Source: Spirochaetaceae bacterium (GTDB lineage: Bacteria; Spirochaetota; Spirochaetia; Treponematales; Breznakiellaceae). Taken from it: a stretch of 8,078 nucleotides of DNA. The stretch covers positions 1 through 8,078 of the forward strand of contig JAITCP010000045.1 of the NCBI GenBank assembly GCA_031283025.1. The letters run 5' to 3'. The notes beneath the pieces were generated by a model that was not told where the DNA came from, made no database searches, and worked only from the letters and a program-made list of their open reading frames with translations. How positions within the stretch are numbered: the stretch's first letter is position 1; every line of letters begins with the position of its first letter. Position numbers and translations under genes: made by a program. This document shows, in pieces, positions 1 to 5,942 of this stretch.

Positions 1-254
1 CCCTTGGGGCCTATCCCTTCTACTTTAAGGAGTTCCAAAAAAGTGGCGCGCCGCCTGTCATCGGCAAAACCGTAAAGGCGCATTTGATCTTCACGGTGGT
101 ACAGCCAGACAAAGACACGTCCCGCTTCCCCCTCAGGCGGGAGGGCGGCAAGGTCAGTAGCGGGAACGGCAATGTCCCACTCCACGCCGCCGGTTTCAAC
201 GCGCACCGCATCGGCGCATTTTTCTGTAATGATTCCCCGTATGCTGTTGAACAT
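1..254 (-). CDS. ruvA: Holliday junction branch migration protein RuvA, N-terminal part (runs off left edge)
   Basis: RuvA binds Holliday junctions as a tetramer and loads the RuvB motor for branch migration in recombinational repair. Only the first 84 codons are in the window. The protein starts MFNSIRGIITEK, the usual RuvA opening, and continues through an OB-fold-like domain (about residues 1-63) that ends in the family motif EDQMRLYGF (55-63). The first helix-hairpin-helix motif, LLKVEGIGPK (75-84), is just reached at the edge. The ATG at 254 is the only sensible in-frame start. There is no SD before it; instead a TATAAT box ends 6 nt upstream, so translation may start at the very 5' end of the mRNA. 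Identification is from remembered family features. The rest of the gene, and any ruvB, lie outside. Confidence 0.9.
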   Translation of the reverse strand, partial: MFNSIRGIITEKCADAVRVETGGVEWDIAVPATDLAALPPEGEAGRVFVWLYHREDQMRLYGFADDRRRATFLELLKVEGIGPK

Positions 255-260
255 GGGAGC

Positions 261-288
261 ATTATACCATACGGCCAATAAAAAACAA
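261..288 (-). promoter_or_regulatory. Candidate ruvA promoter, leaderless type
   Basis: On the minus strand a perfect TATAAT (261-266) is preceded after 16 nt by TTGTTT (283-288), a weak -35. The -10 ends 6 nt before the ruvA ATG, which would place transcription start at or next to the A of the start codon. The box is seen directly; promoter activity and start site are inferred. Confidence 0.5.
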
Positions 289-314
289 GGTTAAAAATAC
301 TAATTTTACATTAG

Positions 315-349
315 ACTTGTTCAAGAACCAGGTTGGTTCTTGAACAAGT
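315..349. repeat. Perfect 16-bp palindrome with 3-nt loop
   Basis: Arms 315-330 and 334-349 are perfectly complementary (loop ggt 331-333). The arms share the TTGTTCAA...TTGAACAA framework with the two hairpins flanking the toxin-antitoxin pair, so this is probably a diverged member of the same family. No T-run follows on either strand, so it is not a standard intrinsic terminator. It lies between the toxin gene and the ruvA promoter. Confidence 0.8.
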
Positions 350-375
350 TAAGCAAAATACGGTGAATTTTGCAG

Positions 376-420
376 TTTTAATAGGAAGTTGTTCAAAAAC
401 TGAAGTTTTTGAACAACTCT
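376..420. repeat. Left 45-bp hairpin repeat flanking the toxin-antitoxin pair
   Basis: This contains a 15-bp stem (387-401 with 404-418). The whole 376-420 stretch is an exact reverse complement of 1184-1228. It begins 2 bp past the toxin stop codon, so it forms the 3' end of the toxin transcript and could stabilise the mRNA or slow the polymerase. There is no U-tract on the minus strand after the stem. Confidence 0.85.
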
Positions 421-421
421 T

Positions 422-856
422 TTATTTTGCCTGTTTTTGTTGTTCTTCAATTAATTTCAAAAAATCTTCCGGCAAAATTACGGATATAGACGAGTTGGGA
501 AAATCAGCAATATTACGGGTAATGATGTAATGCGCGTTTATAATTTGGGCACATTCAAACTGTATACGATCTTCTAAGTCTGTAAATTCATCATTGTTAA
601 GAGCGTCAATAATTTGTTTCTTTTGTATACCAACAACATCAACAAAATCGCAAAGGTCTAATAACATTCTTTTTCTATCGTTTACAGAGAATTGCTTGCG
701 AAGAATATAAAAAATGTTAGTAATACTATGAGCGGCAATATAACCTTTGCAATCTTGTTGAAAACACAAGCGCAATATTTTTTCCGCATTGGCAGAATAT
801 GGCTGGCGTGAACAAAGATGATCCAGTATTACGTTTGTGTCAATTAATATGTCCAT
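422..856 (-). CDS. PIN-domain toxin (VapC-like ribonuclease)
   Basis: This 144-residue protein is probably a toxin RNase of the PIN superfamily, closest in style to the PIN_3 group. The N-terminal strand and motif MDILIDTNVILD supply the first metal-binding acid (D6). Other likely active-site acids are E25, the DLED cluster (93-96) and D118 in TRNIADF. PIN toxins cut RNA using Mg2+ and are held inactive by the antitoxin encoded just upstream. The ATG at 856 is preferred: an upstream GTG (868) adds only four residues and lies inside the antitoxin gene. The start overlaps the antitoxin end by 17 bp, typical of translational coupling, and there is no strong SD of its own. The gene is AT-rich compared with the clp genes nearby, which suggests acquisition. 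The RNA target cannot be read from sequence. Confidence 0.85.
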   Translation of the reverse strand: MDILIDTNVILDHLCSRQPYSANAEKILRLCFQQDCKGYIAAHSITNIFYILRKQFSVNDRKRMLLDLCDFVDVVGIQKKQIIDALNNDEFTDLEDRIQFECAQIINAHYIITRNIADFPNSSISVILPEDFLKLIEEQQKQAK

Positions 857-1100
857 AACGTTCTTCACGGTAATCGTTTAGTTCCTTTTTATAATCAAAA
901 TCAGCGGATAAAATTCCGCCATACTGCATAAAACGATCAAATGCCTCTTGTCTTTTTTTATTGATTGTCTCTGTTTTATCAATGTTTTGTATAGGATTCA
1001 AAAAAGCTACTACTACTTCGTATGGTTCAGCAATCTGTACAGAAAGAGGGTCTAATTTAACCGTATCACCACCCTGATATATTCCCTTAACCGCAACCAT
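840..1100 (-). CDS. Antitoxin of the PIN-toxin pair
   Basis: This 86-residue protein is encoded immediately upstream of the PIN toxin and overlaps it by 17 bp; position and size make it the cognate antitoxin. The N-terminus (MVAVKGIYQGGDTVKLDPLS) resembles the short beta-rich start of AF2212/DUF104-like antitoxins. The middle (about 45-62) is charged and probably helical. The C-terminus (SADFDYKKELNDYREERYG) is the kind of flexible tail that wraps a toxin active site. The ATG at 1100 is chosen because AGGAG (1107-1111) lies 6 nt upstream; a TTG six codons earlier lacks this support. Antitoxins of this class often bind their own promoter as a toxin complex. The role is inferred mainly from context, and the antitoxin family assignment is weak. 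Confidence 0.75.
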   Translation of the reverse strand: MVAVKGIYQGGDTVKLDPLSVQIAEPYEVVVAFLNPIQNIDKTETINKKRQEAFDRFMQYGGILSADFDYKKELNDYREERYGHIN

Positions 1101-1116
1101 AATAAACTCCTGTCTC

Positions 1117-1136
1117 AAGCGGCGGAATCGCCGCTT
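1117..1136. promoter_or_regulatory. Inverted repeat before the antitoxin gene, possible operator or leader hairpin
   Basis: AAGCGGCG (1117-1124) and CGCCGCTT (1129-1136) form a perfect 8-bp inverted repeat with a 4-nt centre. It sits 5 bp upstream of the antitoxin SD. It is placed where an autoregulatory operator of a toxin-antitoxin operon would be, but could equally act as an mRNA hairpin. It also resembles the AAGCGGCG segments of the repeat array at 3212-3462, so it may be a relic of that element. Confidence 0.5.
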
Positions 1137-1183
1137 ATTACCAACCGAACATTAGCATTTGGTGTTAATGAAAACTCTTTAAT

Positions 1184-1228
1184 AGAGTTGTTCAAAAACT
1201 TCAGTTTTTGAACAACTTCCTATTAAAA
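1184..1228. repeat. Right 45-bp hairpin repeat flanking the toxin-antitoxin pair
   Basis: This is the exact reverse complement of 376-420, with a 15-bp stem (1186-1200 with 1203-1217). It lies upstream of the antitoxin. Identity extends into the outer flank (tcctattaaaa) but stops abruptly on the inner side, so the pair brackets the toxin-antitoxin genes as terminal inverted repeats would. No target-site duplication is visible outside the two copies. Confidence 0.85.
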
Positions 1229-1334
1229 TGTAAATATAGCACAAAATAAATTTTTGAAAAAGCCCTAAATCTCTATCCGATTCCATCCGTTTATATCCGT
1301 GTAATTCGCGGTTAAATTTGCAATTGTTTAGCAG
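1229..1334. other. Intergenic stretch with phased ATCCG repeats, no gene
   Basis: No coding sequence is seen. ATCCG occurs at 1275, 1285 and 1295, an exact 10-bp phase, followed by ATTCG at 1304. The surrounding sequence resembles short degenerate repeats that I recall from intergenic DNA of many bacteria. At 1237-1246 the string tagcacaaaa and its surroundings weakly resemble the R1/R2 repeat further right. No clear terminator for clpX is visible here. Confidence 0.5.
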
Positions 1335-2594
1335 TTACGCGCTTTTCTGTAATTCCAGTATCTCCGGCGGCTCGGATTTTTCTATCGTATCCTGGCTAAT
1401 AACTACCCGTTTGCTTCCCTGTATAGAGGGGATTTCAAACATGATGTCCGTCATGATCCGTTCTACGATGGCCCGCAGCCCCCGTGCGCCGGTTTTTTGC
1501 TTGATTGCAGTGTCGGCGATGGCGTTAATTGCCCCGTCGGTAAATTCCAACTGCACATCGTCATAGGACAGGGATGTCTGGTACTGTTTGACGATGGCGT
1601 TTTTTGGCTCCGTGATAATCCGCATCAGGTCTTCTTTACGCAGTTCATCCAGGCTGACAACGATTGGCAGCCGCCCTATAAATTCGGGGATCATCCCAAA
1701 GTGGATAAGATCGTCCGGGTGGAGGTGGGTGTACAGTTCCCGCAGGCTCTTTTCCCGGTTTCCCTGATTTTCCGATCCGAATCCCATGGGGTGCTGAACC
1801 ACCCGCCGTTCTATGTACTTGTCCAGCCCCACAAAAGCGCCGCCGCAGATAAATAGAATGTTGGTGGTGTCTATGCGGATCATTTCCTGATTGGGATGTT
1901 TCCGCCCTCCCTGGGGAGGAACTGAAGCAATCGTCCCTTCTATGATTTTAAGCAGGGCTTGCTGGACTCCTTCACCCGACACATCCCGTGTAATGGAAAC
2001 ATTTTCACCTTTGCGGGCTATCTTGTCGATTTCGTCTATGTAGACTATGCCCCTTTCCGCGGAGGCAATGTTCCCCCCTGCGGCCTGAATCAGCTTGAGG
2101 AGTATATTCTCAACATCTTCCCCAACATAACCGGCCTCGGTAAGGGTGGTGGCGTCCACAAGGGCAAAGGGCACTTTAAGTTTGCGGGCCAGGGTTTTGG
2201 CGAGGAGGGTTTTTCCGGTTCCCGTTGGGCCGATTAAGAGGACATTGGACTTTTCAATCTCCACATCCTCCGGGTTTTTCCTAGGATTGGCGATGCGCTT
2301 GTAGTGGTTGTACACGGCTACAGACAGGGCTTTCTTTGCGTCGTTCTGGCCTATAACAAACAGGTCAAGGTATTTCTTGATTTCATGCGGAGTTGGGATA
2401 TCTCCGGTAAATTGGGCGGTTAGGTCATGTTCTTCATCTGTCAGAATTTTACGGCAGACTTCCACACATTCGTCGCAGATAAAAACTTCGTTGGGGCCGG
2501 CTATAATCCGCCGGGCCATGTCGGCGCTTTTTCCGCAGAAGGAACAGGTTCGTTCCCCCCCGCCTCCGCCGTAACCGTTACGCAATCGGGCCAT
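1335..2594 (-). CDS. clpX: ATP-dependent Clp protease ATP-binding subunit ClpX
   Basis: ClpX is the hexameric AAA+ unfoldase that recognises tagged or native substrates and threads them into ClpP in the cytoplasm. At 419 residues it is full length. In order: an N-terminal zinc-binding domain with C17, C20, C40 and C43; Walker A GPTGTGKT (122-129); pore loop GYVG (155-158); Walker B VYIDEI (184-189); the RKH pore loop (231-233); IPEFIGRLP with the arginine finger R308; and sensor 2 GAR (369-371). The ClpP-docking loop reads MGF (270-272) instead of the common IGF, a conservative change. The ATG at 2594 has AAGGA 7 nt upstream and overlaps the end of clpP by 17 bp, so the two subunits are probably translated together. 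A glycine run (9-13) precedes the zinc domain. Confidence 0.98.
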   Translation of the reverse strand: MARLRNGYGGGGGERTCSFCGKSADMARRIIAGPNEVFICDECVEVCRKILTDEEHDLTAQFTGDIPTPHEIKKYLDLFVIGQNDAKKALSVAVYNHYKRIANPRKNPEDVEIEKSNVLLIGPTGTGKTLLAKTLARKLKVPFALVDATTLTEAGYVGEDVENILLKLIQAAGGNIASAERGIVYIDEIDKIARKGENVSITRDVSGEGVQQALLKIIEGTIASVPPQGGRKHPNQEMIRIDTTNILFICGGAFVGLDKYIERRVVQHPMGFGSENQGNREKSLRELYTHLHPDDLIHFGMIPEFIGRLPIVVSLDELRKEDLMRIITEPKNAIVKQYQTSLSYDDVQLEFTDGAINAIADTAIKQKTGARGLRAIVERIMTDIMFEIPSIQGSKRVVISQDTIEKSEPPEILELQKSA

Positions 2595-3180
2595 TTTTTT
2601 CCTTTATTAAAATCCTGTCGGCGATGCCGTAGTCCACCGCTTCTTCAGCGGACATAAAGAAGTCACGTTCCAGATCGATCGCAACCTGGGCGGGATCCCT
2701 TCCCGTATTTTTGGCAAAATAGTCTATAGTGATTTTTTTTAGCCTTAAGATTTCCTTGGCGTGAATGCCTATATCCCGCGCCTGCCCTTGGGCGCCCCCC
2801 CAGGGCTGATGGATCACCACTCTGGATGAAGGCAGAACCAGCCGTTTCCCCGGCGCCCCGGCGGCAAGGATCAGGGCGGCGATGCTGGCCGCCTGCCCCA
2901 GGCAGATTGTCTGCACATTGGATTTGACGTACTGGATTGTATCGTAGATGGCAAGCCCCGCTGTAACCGAACCGCCGGGGGAATTGATGTAGAGGTTAAT
3001 GTCCTTTTCCGTGTTCTGGCCGTCCAGAAAAAGTATCTGGGCCACCGCCAAATCCGCGTTCAGGTCCATTATTTCCCCGTCCAGAAAGATAATGCGATCC
3101 GAAAGGAGCCGGGAATAAATATCGTAGTACCGTTCACCCATGCCGGTTTGTTCTACCACATGGGGAAGGACGTTGCTCAT
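2578..3180 (-). CDS. clpP: ATP-dependent Clp protease proteolytic subunit ClpP
   Basis: ClpP is the serine protease that forms a two-ring, 14-subunit chamber capped by ClpX. The 200-residue length is standard. The catalytic triad is visible: S99 in GQAASIAA, H124 in VVIHQPWGG and D173 in ERDFFMSAEEA. The usual GERYYDIYSRLLSDRIIFL segment (15-33), involved in ring and docking contacts, is intact. The residue after the catalytic serine is Ile where Met is common. The ATG at 3180 has AAGGAG 5 nt upstream. The gene precedes clpX in the same direction with a 17-bp overlap and follows tig after about 300 bp of repeat DNA, so clpP-clpX may have its own promoter; none stands out. Confidence 0.98.
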   Translation of the reverse strand: MSNVLPHVVEQTGMGERYYDIYSRLLSDRIIFLDGEIMDLNADLAVAQILFLDGQNTEKDINLYINSPGGSVTAGLAIYDTIQYVKSNVQTICLGQAASIAALILAAGAPGKRLVLPSSRVVIHQPWGGAQGQARDIGIHAKEILRLKKITIDYFAKNTGRDPAQVAIDLERDFFMSAEEAVDYGIADRILIKEKNGPIA

Positions 3181-3211
3181 GATCTCTCCTTATTAATAAT
3201 ATACGTCATTT

Positions 3212-3462
3212 TAATGGCGTACTAATGGCCGGTTTACAACATTCTGCCACAAGCAGAATGTAAGGGCGTGAAACGCCCCGTAAACCGCCGCGATAAGCGG
3301 CGTTTTAATGCTGCTTACCGTGAATAAACGCCGATATAATGGCGTACTAATGGCGGTTTACGACGTTCTGCCGCAGGCAGAATGTAAGGGCGTGAAACGC
3401 CCCGTAAACCGCTGCGATAAGCGGCGTTTTAATGCTGCTTATCGGGATAATATACGCCGTTT
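3212..3462. repeat. Two tandem copies of a ~125-bp structured repeat between tig and clpP
   Basis: Copy A spans 3212-3336 and copy B 3337-3462; both begin taatggcgtactaatggc, and the start of a third unit follows at 3463. By eye they are close to 88% identical. Each copy can fold into a three-way junction. In copy B the outer stem is 3353-3362 with 3403-3412. It encloses a hairpin 3363-3372/3376-3385 and a second hairpin 3388-3393/3397-3402. A further hairpin follows (A: 3287-3291/3297-3301; B: 3411-3415/3421-3425). Several differences between copies keep pairing as G-T on the plus strand. No coding sequence is supported. This fills most of the 301-bp gap between tig and clpP. Confidence 0.85.
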
Positions 3463-3478
3463 TAATGGCGTATATTAT
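3447..3478. repeat. 12-bp inverted repeat just downstream of tig
   Basis: Arms 3447-3458 and 3467-3478 are perfectly complementary around an 8-nt loop (gttttaat). It ends 3 bp from the tig stop codon. On the minus strand it would form a 3'-end hairpin for the tig mRNA, but no U-tract follows, so it may protect or attenuate rather than terminate. The loop sequence recurs in the neighbouring repeat units. Confidence 0.7.
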
Positions 3479-3481
3479 ATA

Positions 3482-4855
3482 CTATCGGTTATTGGACATA
3501 ATATCCAGATAACTTTCTTTTTTACCCTTTTTTATCTTGTTTTCAGCCTCAAAAAGGTCAAAGAGTTTCTGTTCTTTTATATCCTCTTTTAGGTACTCCC
3601 GGGCATTTTCTTCCTCGTAGTACTTTCTTACAGATTCCGCATTTTCTGTGCTGTCCGCATCGGCGGCAAGTTCATCAATTTTCTGTTCTATTTCCTCGTC
3701 AGAGACTTCCAGTTTTAGTTCTTCCATCAGGGTTTCCACGATAAAGCGGCTTTTTAGGGCTTTTTCCGCATCCGGCCTCCATTCTGTCCGGAAATTTTCC
3801 GGATTTTGCCCCATTCTAGCCATGTTCTTGAGCAATTCTTCAGTACTGGTTCCATAACGCCGGGCTATATTCCTGAACCGGGCATCCAGTTCCAGGTTCA
3901 CCATGGACTCAGGGAGATCGACGGGGGTGGCTTCCAGCACCTTTTCCAGAATTTTGGAAACTATAATTTCCCTAAGCAGTTTTTCCAGGCTTTTGTCCAA
4001 GCGTTCCCTGATGTCGTTTTTCAAGTCCTCCAGGGTGTTGAATTTTTCATTTACGTCCTGGGCCAGTTCGTCATCCAGGGCGGGCAGGTTTTTTTCTTTA
4101 AGGGCGGTTAGAGTTACGCGGATTGTAAGGGCCTTACCCGCCAGATCATGGTAGGCATAATCGGCAGGAAAGGTTTTGGTAATGTCCTTTGTTTCCCCTT
4201 TTTTCATCCCGGTAATGTCATCGTCAAATTGGTAAAGGTTGTAACCGGAGCCAAGGGTAAAGACAAAATCCTGCCGTTTGCCGTTTTCTATTTCGTTTCC
4301 GTCCGCGTCAAGTTCGCAATAGTCCACCGTTACAACATCGTCCTTGGCCGCAGCCGCGTCATCGTCCCGGTCAAGAACCAGAGCGTTCCGTTCCTGAATG
4401 GCGGAGAGTTCGCGGGCAATGTCCTCGTCGCTTACGGATACATCGGGTACTTCCGCTTCCAGGCCCTTCCAGCGGCCTATGGTAGCTTTGGGGAGTACGT
4501 CGTAAACAACGGAAAAGGCCAAATCTTTGTCAAATTCCAATACCGGCTCCCCTTCAAGGCGGGGGGTGGAATAGGGAAGAGGTTTGTTTTCCCTGGCAAA
4601 ATTTTCGTCCTCAAAAACTTCGGTAAGGGCCTTATTTATTACCTTGTTCAGCGCCTCTTCCTTAAGGGCTTCACCGTATTTCCGCTCCAGCACTTCACGG
4701 GGGACTTTTCCTTTGCGAAAACCGGGAATGAAGACGGATTTTACATGCTCCCTGATAAGTTCATCGTAATGGGAATGGACATCGTCCTTCCCTATGGTAA
4801 GCGTTAGCTGAACCGCTGAATGTTCCAGGCGCTTTAATTCTTTGGATACGGCCAC
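3482..4855 (-). CDS. tig: Trigger factor (ribosome-associated chaperone / prolyl isomerase)
   Basis: Trigger factor docks at the ribosome exit tunnel and shields nascent chains. At 457 residues it is close to the usual length. The N-terminal ribosome-binding domain carries the signature GFRKGKVP (45-52). A FKBP-type prolyl isomerase domain follows at about 165-250, with the YxxLDxDGxEIE and GMKKGE segments typical of the family. The rest is the helical C-terminal chaperone domain, rich in Glu, Lys and Leu. The start is a GTG at 4855 with GAGGG 6 nt upstream; the opening VSKELKRLEHSAVQLT fits other trigger factors. It is first among the protein genes of the tig-clpP-clpX block, a conserved bacterial order that places folding next to degradation. 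It lies 34 bp after a tRNA gene on the same strand. Confidence 0.97.
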   Translation of the reverse strand: MAVSKELKRLEHSAVQLTLTIGKDDVHSHYDELIREHVKSVFIPGFRKGKVPREVLERKYGEALKEEALNKVINKALTEVFEDENFARENKPLPYSTPRLEGEPVLEFDKDLAFSVVYDVLPKATIGRWKGLEAEVPDVSVSDEDIARELSAIQERNALVLDRDDDAAAAKDDVVTVDYCELDADGNEIENGKRQDFVFTLGSGYNLYQFDDDITGMKKGETKDITKTFPADYAYHDLAGKALTIRVTLTALKEKNLPALDDELAQDVNEKFNTLEDLKNDIRERLDKSLEKLLREIIVSKILEKVLEATPVDLPESMVNLELDARFRNIARRYGTSTEELLKNMARMGQNPENFRTEWRPDAEKALKSRFIVETLMEELKLEVSDEEIEQKIDELAADADSTENAESVRKYYEEENAREYLKEDIKEQKLFDLFEAENKIKKGKKESYLDIMSNNR

Positions 4856-4889
4856 AATTTCCCTCTTAACAGGCCTTGCCGGGATTTTG

Positions 4890-4970
4890 TGCGAGAGAAG
4901 GGACTCGAACCCTTATGCCAAAGGCACCAGATCCTAAGTCTGACGTGTCTACCAGTTTCACCACTCTCGC
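4890..4970 (-). tRNA. tRNA-Leu (anticodon UAG)
   Basis: The 81-nt minus-strand sequence folds as a class II tRNA. The acceptor arms GCGAGAG (4964-4970) and CTCTCGC (4891-4897) pair over 7 bp. The D-arm region contains GTGGTGAAACTGGTAGACAC. The anticodon loop CTTAGGA (4932-4938) gives anticodon UAG, reading CUA and probably other CUN codons. There is a long variable arm (TGCCTTTGGCA) and a T arm with GGTTCGAGTCC. The discriminator base is A (4890), as required for leucine. CCA is not encoded. It may share a transcript with tig, which starts 34 bp downstream. No convincing promoter was seen upstream. Confidence 0.95.
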
Positions 4971-5048
4971 CCTTTTAAGCCCTGATTCAAGCCTTAATTA
5001 CCTTAATAATGGAATTTACCCAAAATCAAGGTTTGTGTCAACCATCCG

Positions 5049-5086
5049 GCGCTCTTGATTATGGAGCGCTTGTGGAGCAGTATAAG
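5049..5086 (+). promoter_or_regulatory. Possible nadE promoter with inverted repeat
   Basis: TATAAG (5081-5086) could serve as a -10 box. The best -35-like hexamer, TTGATT (5055-5060), is 20 nt away, which is long. That hexamer lies in the loop of an inverted repeat gcgctc/gagcgc (5049-5054 and 5064-5069), which could be an operator. The spacing makes this tentative. Confidence 0.3.
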
Positions 5087-5113
5087 CGTGATTGCGCTAG
5101 TAGGAGGATTTCC

Positions 5114-5848
5114 ATGTTTAACGCGGAAACAGTTACGGACGGTCTAATTCAATGGATACGGGATTATTTTGATGAAAACGGCAGGGATTGCCGGGCGGTA
5201 ATCGGCTTAAGCGGGGGAAAGGACAGTTCGGTGTCCGCCGCCTTGTGTGTCCGGGCACTTGGCGTGGAGCGAGTTTTTGGGGTTTTGATGCCTCAGGGGG
5301 AACAAAAAGACATAAACACGGCAAAGGAACTGGCCGCTCATTTGGGGATCAAGCATTGTATTGTCAATATTAAGGATGCCGTGGATGTTTTGCTGGAATC
5401 CCTCAATCAGGGCGGATTAGAGGCGAACCGGCAGGCGAAAATCAACACTCCGGCCAGATTGAGGATGACTGTCCTCTATGCCGCCGCGGCCATTGTGAAC
5501 GGACGTGTGGTTAACACCTGTAACCTGAGCGAGGACTGGGTCGGTTATGCAACCAAATTCGGGGACGGCGCCGGGGATTTTAGCCCGTTGTCCCATTTGA
5601 CGGTTACGGAGGTAAAAGCTGTAGGCAGGGAACTGGGGCTGCCGTCCGCATATACGGAAAAAACGCCGGAAGACGGCCTTTCCGGGTTATCCGATGAAGA
5701 AAATCTGGGGTTTACATACGCAGTTTTGGACCGGTATATCCGTGAGGGAATTTGTGAAGACACGGAAACCAAAGAGAAGATTGACAGGCTGCACAGGAAC
5801 AACCTTCACAAGCTGGAGCTTATGCCCAGTTTTGATTACCAGGGATAA
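5114..5848 (+). CDS. nadE: NH3-dependent NAD+ synthetase
   Basis: NadE makes NAD+ from nicotinic acid adenine dinucleotide, ATP and ammonia, the last step of NAD synthesis. The 244-residue protein has only the synthetase domain and no N-terminal glutaminase, so it should use free ammonia. The ATP pyrophosphatase P-loop SGGKDSS is at 33-39. Further family segments are NTPARLRMTVLYAAAA, NTCNLSEDWVGYATKFGDGAGDFSPL and KTPEDGLSGLSDEENLGFTY, which shape the ATP and substrate sites. The ATG at 5114 is chosen because AGGAGG (5102-5107) lies 6 nt upstream and the protein then has family length. The frame is open 35 codons further upstream, but that extension does not look like NadE. It diverges from the tRNA-tig block. 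No clear terminator follows. Confidence 0.95.
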   Translation: MFNAETVTDGLIQWIRDYFDENGRDCRAVIGLSGGKDSSVSAALCVRALGVERVFGVLMPQGEQKDINTAKELAAHLGIKHCIVNIKDAVDVLLESLNQGGLEANRQAKINTPARLRMTVLYAAAAIVNGRVVNTCNLSEDWVGYATKFGDGAGDFSPLSHLTVTEVKAVGRELGLPSAYTEKTPEDGLSGLSDEENLGFTYAVLDRYIREGICEDTETKEKIDRLHRNNLHKLELMPSFDYQG

Positions 5849-5875
5849 ATAACTCTGTCAAGAAAAAGGTGCGAA

Positions 5876-5939
5876 TTTACATGAAATTCCTGGGAAAAAA
5901 GGTGTTAATTTAGCGCAGAAGCGTCTAAATATTTGCAAA
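5876..5939 (+). repeat. Repeat R1, left copy of a ~63-bp direct repeat
   Basis: This matches 7783-7844 (R2) over its whole length with two 1-bp gaps and a handful of substitutions; shared blocks include gtgttaatttagc and aaatatttgcaaa. It lies 27 bp after the nadE stop and directly before the gene remnant at 5943. R2 occupies the equivalent place before the right-edge gene. It is either a dispersed repeat or a duplicated promoter region. Confidence 0.85.
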
Positions 5940-5942
5940 TGA

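Noticed and set aside
20..262. Minus-strand open frame over ruvA starting at 262
   Set aside because: It is out of frame with ruvA; the frame starting at 254 gives an unmistakable RuvA N-terminus.
376..420. Intrinsic terminator of the toxin operon
   Set aside because: The stem is strong but no U-tract follows on the minus strand, and the same sequence is repeated upstream of the operon, so it is called a repeat.
3212..3462. CRISPR-like array
   Set aside because: There are only two contiguous ~125-bp copies with no unique spacers, and they are internally structured; this is not CRISPR architecture.
4148..4807. Long open frame on the plus strand opposite tig
   Set aside because: It is the shadow of a clear trigger factor gene, with no recognisable protein features and no SD.
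5003..5029. Promoter for tRNA-Leu (TTGATT, 15 nt, TATTAA on the minus strand)
   Set aside because: The spacer is too short and the match too weak in AT-rich DNA to support it.
5009..5113. In-frame 35-codon N-terminal extension of nadE
   Set aside because: The strong SD AGGAGG is 6 nt before the ATG at 5114, the protein then has normal family length, and the extension does not resemble NadE.
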